In this document: positions 1 to 9,362 of the stretch, piece after piece
How the letters are laid out: every line of letters begins with the position of its first letter
Numbering within the stretch: position 1 is the first letter of the stretch
Assembly: GCF_900107375.1 (NCBI RefSeq)
Contig: NZ_FNPT01000013.1
Coordinates: 18,004 to 82,003 of the forward strand
Reading direction: 5' to 3'
DNA from: Lysobacter sp. yr284
Lineage (GTDB): Bacteria > Pseudomonadota > Gammaproteobacteria > Xanthomonadales > Xanthomonadaceae
DNA length: 64,000 nt
Position numbers and translations under genes: made by a program
Notes under the pieces: model-generated
What the model saw: only the letters and a program-made list of their open reading frames with translations
The model's database searches: none
Told to the model about the DNA's origin: nothing

Positions 1-1
1 T

Positions 2-700
2 GCTGCCGAACAGGCCGAGGCCGAGCGTCTCGAAGCTGAGCGCGTCGCCGCCGAACAGGCCGAAGCCGAACGTCTCGAAGCTGAGCGTGTTGCGGCCGAG
101 CAAGCCGAGGCCGAGCGCCTCGAAGTCGAGCGCACTGCCGCCGAGCAGGCCGAAGCCGAACGCATCGCGGCGCAGAAGGCCGAGGCCGACCGCATCGCCG
201 AAGAAGAGCGCCTGGAGTACGAGCGCCTGGAGGCGCAGTACGCCGCCGAGGCCGAAGCCGCGCGTCAAGAAGCCGAACGCGCCGAGACCGAAAAGGCCGA
301 GGCGCAACGTCTGGCCGCCGAGCACCTCGAAGCCGAGCGCCTCGCGGCCGAGCAAGCCGAAGCCGAACGCCTCGAAGCCGAGCGCGTCGCTGCTGAGCAA
401 GCCGAAGCCGAACGCCTCGAAGCCGAACGCGTCGCCGCTGAGCAAGCCGAAGCCGAACGCCTCGAAGCCGAGCGCGTCGCTGCCGAACAGGCCGAAGCCG
501 AGCGCCTCGAAGCCGAGCGCGTCGCCGCCGAGCAGGCCGAAGCCGAGCGTCTCGAAGCCGAACGCGTCGCCGCGGAGCAGGCCGAAGCCGAGCGTCTCGA
601 AGCCGAATGCGTCGCCGCGGAGCAGGCCGAAGCCGAACGCCTGGAATACGAACGCCTGGAAGCGCAGTACGCCGCCGAGCGGCTGGCCCGCGATCAGGCC
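2..700 (+). repeat. 42-bp coding minisatellite (14-residue [14 protein letters not shown]-type repeats)
   Basis: In-frame tandem array encoding a highly charged helical linker in the CheA homolog. The unit is 42 bp (14 residues). The most regular block, about 330-640, has some seven near-identical copies; the copies before 250 are more diverged and are separated from it by a non-repeat Glu/Ala/Arg stretch. Predicted structure is a long single helix or coiled coil upstream of the Hpt domain. Arrays like this commonly vary in copy number. Confidence 0.9.
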
Positions 701-3244
701 CAGGCCGATGCGCTGGAGCCGGCCTACCTGCACGACGCCGCGCACCTGGACGAGCAGGCGCCTGCGCCGGCCGCCAACGACGAAGCCGAACCCGCCCTCG
801 CCGCGACGACCGTCGCCGGCGTGCCGGCGGCGCTGGCCGCGGCGTTCGCCCGCGCCGCCAACGCCGATCCGGATCCGGACGAGTCGCTGGACCTGAGCGA
901 GCTCGACCCCGAACTGGTCGACATCTTCGTCGAGGAAGGCGGCGACCTACTCGACCATTCCGACGGCCTGCTCGCGCAGCTGCGCGAAACGCCGGGCGAA
1001 CGCGAGCTGCTGGTCGGCCTGCAGCGCGACCTGCACACGCTCAAGGGCGGTGCGCGCATGGCCGGCATCATGGCCGTGGGCGAACTCGGCCACGTCATGG
1101 AATCGCTGCTGGAAGCGGTGGTCGACCACCGCACCGAACTGGGCCGCGACAGCGTCGCCTTGCTCGAGCGCGGTTTCGACCGCCTGCACGCCATGGTCAC
1201 CCGGGTCGGCCAGCGCAAGGCGATCGCCATGCCGGCCGCGCTGATCGCGACGTTCGAAGCGCGTTCGCGCGGCGAGCTGACCCTGGGCGCGATCGAGGCG
1301 CCCGCCGCCGTCGCCGCGCCCGAGCAAACCGCCGACGACGACACCGGCCTCAAGCCGCTGTCCGCGCCGATCGCCGACGCCGCGCCGCTGGCCGACGACG
1401 ACGACATCGGCGTGCGCGCGCCGCAGGAGCAGGTGCGCATCCGCGCCGACCTGCTCGACCGCCTGGTCAACTACGCCGGCGAGGTCGCGATCTACCGCGC
1501 CCGGCTGGAGCAGCAGCTCGGCGCGTTCCGCGGCGCGATCGCGGAAATGGCCCAGACCAACCTGCGCATGCGCGACCAGCTGCGTCGCCTGGAAATCGAA
1601 ACCGAGGCGCAGATCATCGCGCGCTACCAGCGCGAGGGCGATGCCGGCGAGCATTCCTTCGACCCGTTGGAACTGGACCGTTTCTCGACCCTGCAGCAGC
1701 TCTCGCGCGCGCTGTCGGAATCGGCGGCCGACCAGAACAGCCTGCAGATCACCCTCGACGACCTGACCCGCCAGTACGAAACCCTGCTGCTGCAGCAGTC
1801 GCGGGTGAGCTCGGAGCTGCAGGAAGGCCTCATGCGTACGCGCATGGTGCCGTTCGACACGCTGCTGCCGCGCCTGCGCCGCGTGGTGCGCCAGGCGTCC
1901 AGCGAACTGGGCAAGCAGGTCGCGCTGAAGCTGGAAGGCACCCAGGGCGAACTCGACCGCAACGTGCTCGAGCGCATGACCGCGCCGCTGGAACACATGC
2001 TGCGCAACGCGGTCGCGCACGGCCTGGAAACCCCGGCCAGGCGCCGCGCCGCCGGCAAGGTGGACGAAGGCACGGTGCGCATCGCGGTGCGCCGCGAAGG
2101 TTCGGAAGTGGTGCTGGAAGTCGCCGACGACGGCGCCGGCCTGGACCGCGCGGCGATCCGCCGCCGCGGCGAGGAGCGCGGGCTGGTCCGCAGCGACGCG
2201 GTGCTGTCCGACTCCGACCTGGACATGCTGATCCTGGAGCCGGGCTTCTCCACCGCCGACGAGGTCAGCCGTCTGTCCGGCCGCGGCGTCGGCATGGACG
2301 TGGTCGCCAGCGAAGTGCGCCAGCTCGGCGGCGCGCTCGACATCCAGTCCACGCCCGGCCAGGGCGTGCGCTTCACCCTGCGCCTGCCGCAGACGCTCGC
2401 GGTCACCCAGGCGGTGTTCGTGCGCATCGGCGACACCACCTTCGCCGTGCCGATCGCCTCGGTGCGCGGCGTCGGCCGGCTCTCGCGCGACTTGCTCGAC
2501 CAGGGCGACGTGGCCTACCGCTACGGCGGCGAGGACTACCACGTGCACGACCTGGGCGTGCTGGTCGGCCACGCGCCGGCCAAGGCCGAAGGCCAGCTGC
2601 AGATGCCGTTGCTGCTGATCCGCTCGGGCGACCTGCGCGCGGCGGTGTCGGTGGACCAGGTCGTGGGCAACCGCGAAATCGTGGTCAAGCCGGTCGGCCC
2701 GCAGGTGGCCTCGGTGCCGGGCATCTTCGGCGCCACCATCATGGGCGACGGCCGCGTGGTGGTGATCCTCGACGTCGCCCCGCTGGTGCGCCGCCGCACC
2801 GCGCAGTTGCTGGACTTCGCCCAGAGCGCGCCGCCGCCGGCGGTGCCGGTCGAGGCGCGCAAGGTGCCGCTGGTGATGGTGGTCGACGACTCGGTCACCA
2901 TGCGCAAGGTCACCGGCCGCGTGCTGGAGCGCCACAACTTCGAAGTGGTCGCGGCGAAGGACGGCATCGACGCGCTCGAGCGCATGGCCGAGCGCGTGCC
3001 CGACCTGATGCTGCTCGACATCGAGATGCCGCGCATGGACGGCTACGAATTGGCCACGCAGATGAAGGCCGATCCGGTCCTGCGCAACGTGCCGATCGTG
3101 ATGATCACCTCGCGCAGCGGCGAGAAACACCGCCAGCGCGCGTTCGAGATCGGCGTCGAACGCTATCTCGGCAAGCCATACCAGGAGCCGGAATTGATTC
3201 GGAACGTGTTCGAACTGTTGGGAATCGCGCGTCACCATGGCTGA
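2..3244 (+). CDS. chpA: ChpA/PilL-like hybrid chemotaxis histidine kinase, 5' end outside window
   Basis: CheA-type kinase of a type IV pilus (Pil-Chp) chemosensory system; it autophosphorylates an Hpt histidine and passes phosphate to receivers. The frame is open from base 2, so the N-terminus lies upstream. Visible order: Glu/Ala-rich 14-residue repeats (to about 700); one Hpt domain with HTLKG (His codon 1034-1036); dimerisation helices; HATPase with N box RNAVAHG, G1 DDGAG and G2 GRGVGMD; a CheW-like domain; and a C-terminal receiver with DDS, phospho-acceptor Asp in LLDIEMP (codon 3017-3019) and Lys in GKP. Pseudomonas ChpA carries many Hpt domains; only one is visible here, so others may lie upstream. 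The stop overlaps the start of the next gene by 8 bp, indicating one operon. The family call is confident; the assignment to Pil-Chp rests on domain order and the CheB/CheW neighbours. Confidence 0.9.
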   Translation, partial: AAEQAEAERLEAERVAAEQAEAERLEAERVAAEQAEAERLEVERTAAEQAEAERIAAQKAEADRIAEEERLEYERLEAQYAAEAEAARQEAERAETEKAEAQRLAAEHLEAERLAAEQAEAERLEAERVAAEQAEAERLEAERVAAEQAEAERLEAERVAAEQAEAERLEAERVAAEQAEAERLEAERVAAEQAEAERLEAECVAAEQAEAERLEYERLEAQYAAERLARDQAQADALEPAYLHDAAHLDEQAPAPAANDEAEPALAATTVAGVPAALAAAFARAANADPDPDESLDLSELDPELVDIFVEEGGDLLDHSDGLLAQLRETPGERELLVGLQRDLHTLKGGARMAGIMAVGELGHVMESLLEAVVDHRTELGRDSVALLERGFDRLHAMVTRVGQRKAIAMPAALIATFEARSRGELTLGAIEAPAAVAAPEQTADDDTGLKPLSAPIADAAPLADDDDIGVRAPQEQVRIRADLLDRLVNYAGEVAIYRARLEQQLGAFRGAIAEMAQTNLRMRDQLRRLEIETEAQIIARYQREGDAGEHSFDPLELDRFSTLQQLSRALSESAADQNSLQITLDDLTRQYETLLLQQSRVSSELQEGLMRTRMVPFDTLLPRLRRVVRQASSELGKQVALKLEGTQGELDRNVLERMTAPLEHMLRNAVAHGLETPARRRAAGKVDEGTVRIAVRREGSEVVLEVADDGAGLDRAAIRRRGEERGLVRSDAVLSDSDLDMLILEPGFSTADEVSRLSGRGVGMDVVASEVRQLGGALDIQSTPGQGVRFTLRLPQTLAVTQAVFVRIGDTTFAVPIASVRGVGRLSRDLLDQGDVAYRYGGEDYHVHDLGVLVGHAPAKAEGQLQMPLLLIRSGDLRAAVSVDQVVGNREIVVKPVGPQVASVPGIFGATIMGDGRVVVILDVAPLVRRRTAQLLDFAQSAPPPAVPVEARKVPLVMVVDDSVTMRKVTGRVLERHNFEVVAAKDGIDALERMAERVPDLMLLDIEMPRMDGYELATQMKADPVLRNVPIVMITSRSGEKHRQRAFEIGVERYLGKPYQEPELIRNVFELLGIARHHG

Positions 3245-5540
3245 CGGCGATCGTCGTGTAGTGTTGTTGGCGCGCGCGGGCGTGGCCTGCGAGCGCCTGC
3301 GCAATGCGCTGGTCGAGGCCGGCGCGCAGTTGGTCCTGGAAGGCGATCCGACCGTGCTCGACCCCAAGGCGCTGGATGCGGCCGACCCCGACGTGGTCGT
3401 GGTCGTGCTCGATCCGGCCGCCGAGGACGCGCTGGACCGGTTCGAGAACGTGCTGGTGGATCCCTCGATCGAGGTGATTTTCGAGGAGGCCGAACTGGCC
3501 GCCGCGCGCGAGGGCTGGGACGCGGCGCGCTGGGCGCGTCATCTCACCGCCAAGCTGCATCGCCACGACGATGTGCTGCCGCCGGGCCGCGAGCCCGAGC
3601 AGCCGCCGGCGCCGGCGTTGCAGGCCGAAGGGTTCCAGCGGCCGGTGCAGGAAGGCTCGCCGCTGGCGCAGGAGCCGGCCGACGTGCCGGCGCCGGTCGC
3701 CAGCGACAACGTGCTGGCGTTCGTGCGCCCCGGCGCCGCGGCCGCGCTGGCCGCCGCCGAGCTTGCGCCGGCATCGGCCGAGGTCTCGGTCGCTGCGCCG
3801 TCGCCGCAGGGCGAGGACGCCGCGGCCGCCGAATACACCCTCGACTTCGCCGAGACGGCGCCGCAAGCCGAGTACATCGGGTTCGACGAGGGCGCCGCGC
3901 GAGTGACGTTCGACGCCGTCGAGCCCGCGCCGCAGGTTGACCCGGACGCGGCCGGCCTGGATTCGATCGGCCTGGATTCCAGCGCGCTCGATTCGGCCGA
4001 GTTCGAATCGACCGAGCTCGAATCGGCCGACCTCGATTCGACCCGCCTGGACTCGCTCGACTTCGAGTCCGCCGGTTTCCAGTCGCCGGCAAGCGAACCG
4101 CCCCGCCACACCGCCGATCGCTTCGACTCCGCCGATTTCGGCGAGATCGAGGAAATCGAAGCGGTCGAAGCGCTGCCTGCGTTCGATCCCGACGACGAAC
4201 CGCCGCCGGCGCTTGCGGCGCATGTCAGTTTCGATCCGGTCTCGGCCGAATCGCCGGTGGATCCGCTGTCGTTCGGCGGCGAATCGCTGGGCGAGCTCGA
4301 CCGCGTCGCGCCGATCGGCTCGGCCGGCGACCGCGTGCTCACCGAGCCGCCGCCGCTGCCCGACGAGGCGCGCGAGTTCTTCGCCCGCCAGGCGCTCGGC
4401 CCGAGCGACGAATCCGCCGGCGCCGACGCGCCGGCCGCGTCGCACGACGGTGGCGACGTAACGTTCGACTTCTCCAACCTGACCCTGGAAGCCGGCGACT
4501 ACTCGACCCAGGTGCCGGGCCAGGCGCAGCCGTTCGACGCCCAGCACCACGACTGGCAGGCCGAAGGCGCCGACGCCGGCGTGCCGCCGCTCGACGAGGC
4601 CGGGCTGGGCGAGATGGAAATGTGGCGCGCGCCGGCGCCGGGCCAGGTGCAGGAACTGGTCGACCTGGACGCCGCATTCGCCGCGCACGGCGACGATGCC
4701 GGCGCGGCGCTCGACTTCGACGACAGCCGCGCGCCGCCGCCGCAGGCGGCCACGCCCGCGCGCAGCTTCGAGACCACGCTGGAGTTCGCCAGCGACGAAA
4801 CCGCGCCGGCGCAGCCCAAGGGGCCCGCGCCGTCGGCGCCGTCGGTGCCGGATTGGTCGTTCGCCGACGAGACCAGCCTGGTCGAGGCCGCGACCGGCCA
4901 GAGCGGCGCGCATGCGCCGCCGGGGCCGCGGCACGACCTGGAAGAGATCGAACGGCGCATCTCCGGCCTGGAACTGGTCGACGACAGCCCGGCCGACGCC
5001 GGCGCCGTCGCCAACGGCGGCCGTGGCGGCGCGGTGCTGGTGCTGGCCGGCATCGGCGGCCCGGACGCGGTGCGCCAGCTGCTCGGCGCGCTGCCGGACA
5101 ACTTCGACCGCCCGGTGCTGGTGCAACAGCGCCTGGACGGCGGCCGCTACGACAAGCTGGTCGCGCAGATGCAGCGCGCCACGCCGGTGCTGGTGAAGCT
5201 GGCCGAAGCCGGCGCACGCACCATCGCCGGGGTGATCTACATCCTGCCGGCGGGAATCGGCATCGAGGTCTCCGACAACGGCATCCAGTTCGCCGAAGGC
5301 GGCGAGGTGCTCGAAGCCTTGCCGGCCGGCGACAGCGCGGTGCTGTTGTTCAGCGGCGCCGAACCGGCCCAGGTCGATGCGGCGATGGCCTTGGCCGCGC
5401 AGGGCGCGATGGTCGTCGGACAGGCGCCGGACGGTTGCTACGACGCGGCTGCGGCCAGCGCCGCGATCGCGCGCGGCGCCGGCAGCGGCCAGCCGGCCGA
5501 ATTGGCGGCGCGGCTGGCGGCGCGCTGGTCGCGGCTCTGA
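3237..5540 (+). CDS. CheB-like chemotaxis protein with degenerate methylesterase domain (ChpB position)
   Basis: 767 residues, overlapping the end of the kinase gene by 8 bp. The first ~100 residues resemble a receiver-like fold but lack a clear DD...D...K set. A long acidic Ala/Pro/Asp/Glu-rich linker (about 115-590) contains pentapeptide-like repeats at about residues 241-285. The last ~170 residues align by eye with CheB methylesterase, but the three catalytic positions are altered: the Ser of the ASTGG loop reads AGIGG, the His of TQH reads VQQ, and the Asp of the GMGxDG loop is missing from the corresponding SGAEPA segment. By position this is the ChpB of the Pil-Chp cluster. It is probably a scaffold or regulator rather than an active methylesterase. 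Homology of the C-terminus is moderately sure; inactivity is inferred from eye alignment. Confidence 0.75.
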   Translation: MADGDRRVVLLARAGVACERLRNALVEAGAQLVLEGDPTVLDPKALDAADPDVVVVVLDPAAEDALDRFENVLVDPSIEVIFEEAELAAAREGWDAARWARHLTAKLHRHDDVLPPGREPEQPPAPALQAEGFQRPVQEGSPLAQEPADVPAPVASDNVLAFVRPGAAAALAAAELAPASAEVSVAAPSPQGEDAAAAEYTLDFAETAPQAEYIGFDEGAARVTFDAVEPAPQVDPDAAGLDSIGLDSSALDSAEFESTELESADLDSTRLDSLDFESAGFQSPASEPPRHTADRFDSADFGEIEEIEAVEALPAFDPDDEPPPALAAHVSFDPVSAESPVDPLSFGGESLGELDRVAPIGSAGDRVLTEPPPLPDEAREFFARQALGPSDESAGADAPAASHDGGDVTFDFSNLTLEAGDYSTQVPGQAQPFDAQHHDWQAEGADAGVPPLDEAGLGEMEMWRAPAPGQVQELVDLDAAFAAHGDDAGAALDFDDSRAPPPQAATPARSFETTLEFASDETAPAQPKGPAPSAPSVPDWSFADETSLVEAATGQSGAHAPPGPRHDLEEIERRISGLELVDDSPADAGAVANGGRGGAVLVLAGIGGPDAVRQLLGALPDNFDRPVLVQQRLDGGRYDKLVAQMQRATPVLVKLAEAGARTIAGVIYILPAGIGIEVSDNGIQFAEGGEVLEALPAGDSAVLLFSGAEPAQVDAAMALAAQGAMVVGQAPDGCYDAAAASAAIARGAGSGQPAELAARLAARWSRL
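3951..4090 (+). repeat. 15-bp tandem repeats encoding pentapeptide-like A[DE][LF][DE]S units
   Basis: About nine consecutive 15-bp units inside the CheB-like gene encode five-residue repeats such as [20 protein letters not shown] and RLDSL. The pattern (small residue, acidic, Leu/Phe, acidic, Ser) resembles the A(D/N)LXX consensus of pentapeptide-repeat helices, though nine units would make only about two coils. Confidence 0.75.
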
Positions 5541-5596
5541 TCGCGGGTCCGGCTTCGCGCGCCCGCTGACGGGCGTGCGGATGCGCGGGCCCGGCG

Positions 5597-5677
5597 TCGC
5601 CGGCCGCGGCCGGCGATCCGCGCGGGACGCGCGTCCCGCGTCGCGGCCTCCACGCGCCGCCGCAGCGATGCGGCGCG
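5597..5677. other. Three consecutive perfect inverted repeats between chpB-like and cheW-like genes
   Basis: Within the 240-bp gap 5541-5780: a perfect 20-bp palindrome at 5597-5616, a second at 5621-5640, and a hairpin with 8-bp arms at 5653-5660/5670-5677. None is followed by a T tract, so a standard intrinsic terminator is not supported. They may be mRNA-stabilising or attenuating structures, or simply a result of high GC. Confidence 0.55.
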
Positions 5678-5780
5678 CGGCGATACCCCGGCAGCGCGCG
5701 CGCGCCGCCACCGTCCACACGGCTCCGCCCGGCGGAGCTTCAGCCACACGGCCGCGCGCGACGCGGCGAGGAACCGCGCG

Positions 5781-6347
5781 ATGTCCAACGAAATTCCCGA
5801 TCGCGACGACGCTGCGGCCGACCAGGCCGCCGACAGCGTGCAGGCGCAGGCCGCGGCCGACGACGGCGCGCTCGCCCTGAGCGCCGCCAACGACATCCGC
5901 GGCGTCATGATCCAGGTGGCCGGCGCGCGCCTGCTGCTGCCCAACGCCACCATCGCCGAGGTGCTGTCGTACGCGCCGCCGGCGCCGATCGCCAACGCCC
6001 CGCGCTGGCTGCTCGGCCAGATCCGCTGGCGCGGCTGGAGCCTGCCGATGATCGCCTTCGGCGAACTCTCCGGCCTGGCGCGCGAACCCGGCGGCCTGGG
6101 CAGCAAGGTGGTCGTGCTCAAGGCGCTCAGCGCCGCCTCGCGCCTGCCGTACTTCGCGATGCTGACCCAGGGCTTCCCGCGCCTGGTCACCGTGTCGCCG
6201 TCGGGCCTGTACCTGCAGAGCCGCGACGACGAAGCGCTGCCGTTGGGCGTGCAGGCGCGGGTGCGGCTCAACGACGACCCCGCGCTGCTGCCGGACCTGG
6301 AAGCGGTCGAGGCGATGATCGGCGAAGCCCTCGCGCAAGCCGCGTGA
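5781..6347 (+). CDS. CheW-like chemotaxis coupling protein (ChpC position)
   Basis: 188 residues. A short acidic N-terminal extension (1-35) precedes a CheW domain: a recognisable receptor-coupling fold with LLLPNATIAEVL near residue 50, the hydrophobic PRWLLGQIRWRGWSLPMIAF segment near 75, and a C-terminal helix. CheW proteins link chemoreceptors to the CheA kinase. It follows the CheA and CheB homologs after a 240-bp hairpin-rich gap, as chpC follows chpA-chpB in Pseudomonas. A GAGG ribosome-binding motif lies about 10 bp before the ATG. Its stop overlaps the next GTG start by 4 bp, though the downstream acyltransferase is unlikely to be chemotactic. PilI is an alternative name; position favours ChpC. 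Confidence 0.8.
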   Translation: MSNEIPDRDDAAADQAADSVQAQAAADDGALALSAANDIRGVMIQVAGARLLLPNATIAEVLSYAPPAPIANAPRWLLGQIRWRGWSLPMIAFGELSGLAREPGGLGSKVVVLKALSAASRLPYFAMLTQGFPRLVTVSPSGLYLQSRDDEALPLGVQARVRLNDDPALLPDLEAVEAMIGEALAQAA

Positions 6348-7462
6348 GCGCGGCGCCGGCGCAGGCTCCGGCGTCCGCCGCCGCGCCGCGCGCGCCGTCG
6401 CCCAAACGCTACGCCTCGGTCGACGCGCTGCGCGGACTCACCGTCGCGGCGATGCTGCTGGTCAACGATCCCGGCGACTGGAGCCACGTCTACGCGCCGC
6501 TGCTGCACTCGGACTGGCACGGCTTCACCCCGACCGACCTGGTCTTCCCGATGTTCCTGTTCATCGTCGGCGCGTCGATCGCGCTGGCGATGCTGCCGCG
6601 GCTCGATGCCGGCACGCCGCGGCCGGCGCTGCTGCGCCCGGCGCTGTGGCGCGCGCTGCGCATCTTCGCCCTGGGCCTGCTGCTGCACCTGATCGCGATG
6701 TGGGTGGTCGATCGCCAATTCCTGCGCGTGCCCGGGGTGCTGCAACGCATCGGCCTGTGCTTCGCCGCGGCCGCGTGGGTCGCCCTGTACCTGCCGGCGC
6801 GCGCGCAATGGGCGTTGTGGGGCGCGCTGCTGCTGGGCTATTTCGGATTGCTCGCCGCGGGCGGCAGCTATGCGCCGCTGGTCAACATCGCCAGCCGCAC
6901 CGACTTCGCGATCTTCGGCGCGCACGTCTACCAGATCGATCCCGCCAGCGGCCGCGGCCACGATCCGGAAGGGCTGGTCTCCACCCTCGGCGCGCTGGCG
7001 ACCACGCTGCTCGGCCTGCGCGCCGGCGACTGGCTGCGCCGCGGCCGGATGCGCGCGCTGCTGATCGCCGGCGCCGTCGGCCTCGCCGCCGGCGGCGCGC
7101 TGGACCTGCTGCAGCCGATCAACAAGAACCTGTGGACGCCCGCCTACGTGCTGTGGGCCGGCGGCTGGTCGTGCTGGATCCTCGCGCTGTGCCATGTGCT
7201 GGTCGACCGCAAGGGCTGGCCGCCGCTGGGCCGCGCGTTCGGCGTCAACGCCATCGCCGCGTACGCCGGTTCGGCGCTGCTGCTGTACCTGCTGATGGCG
7301 ACGGGCTGGCTGGAGCCGCTGTACCGCCACGGCTTCGCCGACTGGATGACGCCGCGGTTCGGCCCCTACCTGCCGTCGCTGGCGTTCGCGCTCGCGTTCG
7401 TCGCGCTGTGGTGGCTGGTGGTGCGCGCGCTCGACGCGCGGCGGATCTATTTCAAGATCTAG
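6344..7462 (+). CDS. HGSNAT/NagX-like membrane acyltransferase (DUF5009-type)
   Basis: 372 residues with a GTG start overlapping the cheW-like stop (GTGA). The N-terminus has the family signature RYASVDALRGLTVAAM followed by LLVNDPGDWSHVYAPLLHS, HGFTPTDLVFPMFLFIVG and roughly ten membrane helices. This is the family of bacterial relatives of heparan-alpha-glucosaminide N-acetyltransferase, exemplified by NagX, which sits in GlcNAc-utilisation loci of gammaproteobacteria. The His in the LLHSDWHG segment is the likely acyl-transfer residue by analogy. It probably modifies an amino sugar across the inner membrane; the substrate cannot be told from sequence. No nag genes lie nearby, and co-transcription with a chemotaxis gene looks incidental. 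Confidence 0.85.
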   Translation: MSAAPAQAPASAAAPRAPSPKRYASVDALRGLTVAAMLLVNDPGDWSHVYAPLLHSDWHGFTPTDLVFPMFLFIVGASIALAMLPRLDAGTPRPALLRPALWRALRIFALGLLLHLIAMWVVDRQFLRVPGVLQRIGLCFAAAAWVALYLPARAQWALWGALLLGYFGLLAAGGSYAPLVNIASRTDFAIFGAHVYQIDPASGRGHDPEGLVSTLGALATTLLGLRAGDWLRRGRMRALLIAGAVGLAAGGALDLLQPINKNLWTPAYVLWAGGWSCWILALCHVLVDRKGWPPLGRAFGVNAIAAYAGSALLLYLLMATGWLEPLYRHGFADWMTPRFGPYLPSLAFALAFVALWWLVVRALDARRIYFKI

Positions 7463-7554
7463 CCGGGCCGTTGCGGCTGCGCGAAACGCGCGGATTTCGA
7501 GTGCCTTTGGTGCACAAACGAGAGGCCAAGGCCCGCGCTCAAGATGAATCGTGA

Positions 7555-7568
7555 GTGATGTGCGTCAC
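7555..7568. promoter_or_regulatory. Candidate Clp/CRP-type binding site
   Basis: GTGA-N6-TCAC palindrome (GTGATGTGCGTCAC), matching the core of the CRP consensus also used by Clp of Xanthomonadaceae. It sits about 580 bp before the porin start, so the target promoter is unclear. Low-complexity chance matches of this length occur. Confidence 0.35.
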
Positions 7569-7787
7569 GTTTTAGTTGTCGATGTAACTATCGCGACGCG
7601 GATTTTTCGTTCGAACAAGTCCTAAACGCCTTTGCGTGCCTGCCGCGCGCGCTGCAGGTGCCGCACGCGGCCGCCCATGCGCCGGACGCGAGCGTCGCGG
7701 CAACGCCACCATCCTCGTGCTCGATGCCCCGGCGCGTTGATGCATCGCTGTTTCTTCGGGTCGAACCGCACGCCGCAGTATGCGGAC

Positions 7788-7816
7788 TCGTCGCGGCCGC
7801 CTTGCGGCCGCGACGA
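7788..7816. other. Perfect 13-bp hairpin with 3-nt loop
   Basis: Arms 7788-7800 and 7804-7816 are perfectly complementary around a CTT loop. No T tract follows on either strand. It may be a structured RNA element in the porin leader or a protein-binding palindrome. Confidence 0.55.
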
Positions 7817-8149
7817 CAGGGCGATCGCACCATATGAGCCGATCGCAGCTACGCAAACAACGCCAAGTCTGTGCATCCGCCGCGCATCGCGGTTTTTCCC
7901 GTCTGGACAAGGCTTTTTCGCCTCGTTATCTCGGACCTCGCAATCAATGGTTTCGCGCCGCCGCGCAACGCGCATCGCGAGACACAGGGGGCAAGGGGAG
8001 GGGAGCGGCACGACGGCGGCGCGCAGGCGCCGGTGGCAGACGTCGGCCGCGCCGTGCGGAAGGCGCCGCGTCGGCCAGGCCGACGCGGCGCCCGCCGCGA
8101 TCGTTCCAGCCCGCCGGCATCGACGTCCAGTTACGGCCCGGGAGGCTGC

Positions 8150-9295
8150 ATGCGATTCGAACGAGTGTGGTGGGGGGCGCTGTCGTTGCTGGCGGCGTCG
8201 CCCGCGTGGGCCGCCGACGGCTACAGCGTGCTGGGCGACTGGCCGGTCAAGGCGACGAGCGAATCCGGGATCGAGGCCGGGCTCAAGGGCAACCTCAGCT
8301 ACGACGTCGCCCGCTTCGGCGGCGCCGACGGCGGCGCGTTCGCCGACGACGACGCCTGGCGCCGGCAGGAACTCAGCGCCTTCGTGCGCAAGCCCGGCAT
8401 GTTCGAGCTGGCCCTGGGCTACGACTTCCGCAACGAGGTCTGGCTCGACAACTTCGTGCGCATCTCCGGCGCCGCGGGCGACCTGCGCATCGGCCAGTTC
8501 AAGACCCCGGTGGGCTACGAGGAAAGCGCGGTCAGCACCACCGCGACCACGTTCATGGAGCGGGCGCTGCCGGTGACCGCGTTCTACGCCGGCCGCCGCC
8601 TGGGCGCGGACTGGACCTACGAGAAGATCCCGAACTGGTATCTCAACGCCGCGGTCCAGGCCGGCGGCGATCTGCTCGGCGACAACCGCGGCCGCACGCT
8701 CGGCGCGCGCGCGGTGTTCAACCCGGTCAAGGACGAGAACCAGGTGCTGCACCTGGGGCTGTCGGCCTCGAACGAGAAGCGCGACGACGACAGCCTGCGC
8801 CTGCAAGTGCGCCCGGAAGCGTTCCTGGCCGCGCGCCGGCTGGTCGATACCGGCGCGTTGAACCGGGTCGAAGGCATCGCCCGCTATGGCGTGGAAGCGA
8901 TCTGGCAACGCGGCCCGCTGCTGCTGCAGAGCGAATACCTGCGCATCGGCGTCGACCGCGATGGCGTCGCCGACTACAGCGCCGACGGCTATTACCTCGC
9001 CGCCTCGTGGGTGCTGACCGGCGAGAAGCGCGGCTACAAGAGCGCCGCCTTCGGCAACCTCAAGCCGCGCCGCGACTGGGGCGCGGTGGAACTGGCCGCG
9101 CGCTATTCGCACATCGACCTCGACGATGCCGGCGTCGCCCTCGGCGGCCGCCAGCGCGACTGGACCTTCGGCGCCAACTGGTACCTCGGCCAGCATTTCC
9201 GGTTGCAGTTCAACTACGTGTGGGCCGAGGCGCGCCGGCGCGGAACCGGACTCGATCCGCAGATCGCGCAGCTGCGCGCGCAGATCTATTTCTGA
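8150..9295 (+). CDS. Phosphate-selective porin O/P-type outer-membrane protein
   Basis: 381 residues. The ATG at 8150 gives a clean Sec signal peptide (basic MRFER, hydrophobic core, cleavage near SPAWA-AD) and is preceded by GGGAGG, so longer upstream reading is rejected. The mature part has alternating amphipathic strands typical of a 16-stranded porin, with OprO/OprP-like landmarks: LRIGQFKTPVGYEESAVS near 115-135, ALPVTAFYAGRRLGADWTYE, and a C-terminal strand ending in a terminal aromatic (AQIYF). OprO/P porins pass phosphate or polyphosphate; anion preference is not provable here. It lies 67 bp before the membrane kinase, in the same direction, so the signalling cassette may be co-transcribed with it. 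Confidence 0.88.
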   Translation: MRFERVWWGALSLLAASPAWAADGYSVLGDWPVKATSESGIEAGLKGNLSYDVARFGGADGGAFADDDAWRRQELSAFVRKPGMFELALGYDFRNEVWLDNFVRISGAAGDLRIGQFKTPVGYEESAVSTTATTFMERALPVTAFYAGRRLGADWTYEKIPNWYLNAAVQAGGDLLGDNRGRTLGARAVFNPVKDENQVLHLGLSASNEKRDDDSLRLQVRPEAFLAARRLVDTGALNRVEGIARYGVEAIWQRGPLLLQSEYLRIGVDRDGVADYSADGYYLAASWVLTGEKRGYKSAAFGNLKPRRDWGAVELAARYSHIDLDDAGVALGGRQRDWTFGANWYLGQHFRLQFNYVWAEARRRGTGLDPQIAQLRAQIYF

Positions 9296-9362
9296 TCCGC
9301 AGCGCGCCGGGGCGCAACCGCCGGTCCGTCCGGGCCGGCGAGGCAGACAGGGGAGCAAGCTC

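Larger units (their letters stand above)
7463..8149. other. 687-bp intergenic region with candidate operator and hairpin, no convincing gene
   Basis: Both strands have open frames, but none has a plausible start, composition or recognisable domain. The first ~150 bp are less GC-rich than the surroundings. It holds a CRP/Clp-type palindrome (7555-7568) and a strong hairpin (7788-7816). The stretch before the porin start is purine-rich. It probably carries the porin promoter. Confidence 0.5.

Noticed and set aside
2-700. Repeats considered as a CRISPR array
   Set aside because: No spacers; units are contiguous, in frame and translated within a kinase.
3105-6338. 1077-codon open frame on the minus strand
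   Set aside because: Antisense shadow of the CheB-like and CheW-like genes; low-complexity Arg/His/Gly composition typical of high-GC antisense frames, no domain.
7588-7833. 81-codon minus-strand frame in the gap before the porin
   Set aside because: No ribosome-binding site, domain or hydrophobic segment; composition matches random high-GC frames and it crosses the 7788-7816 hairpin.
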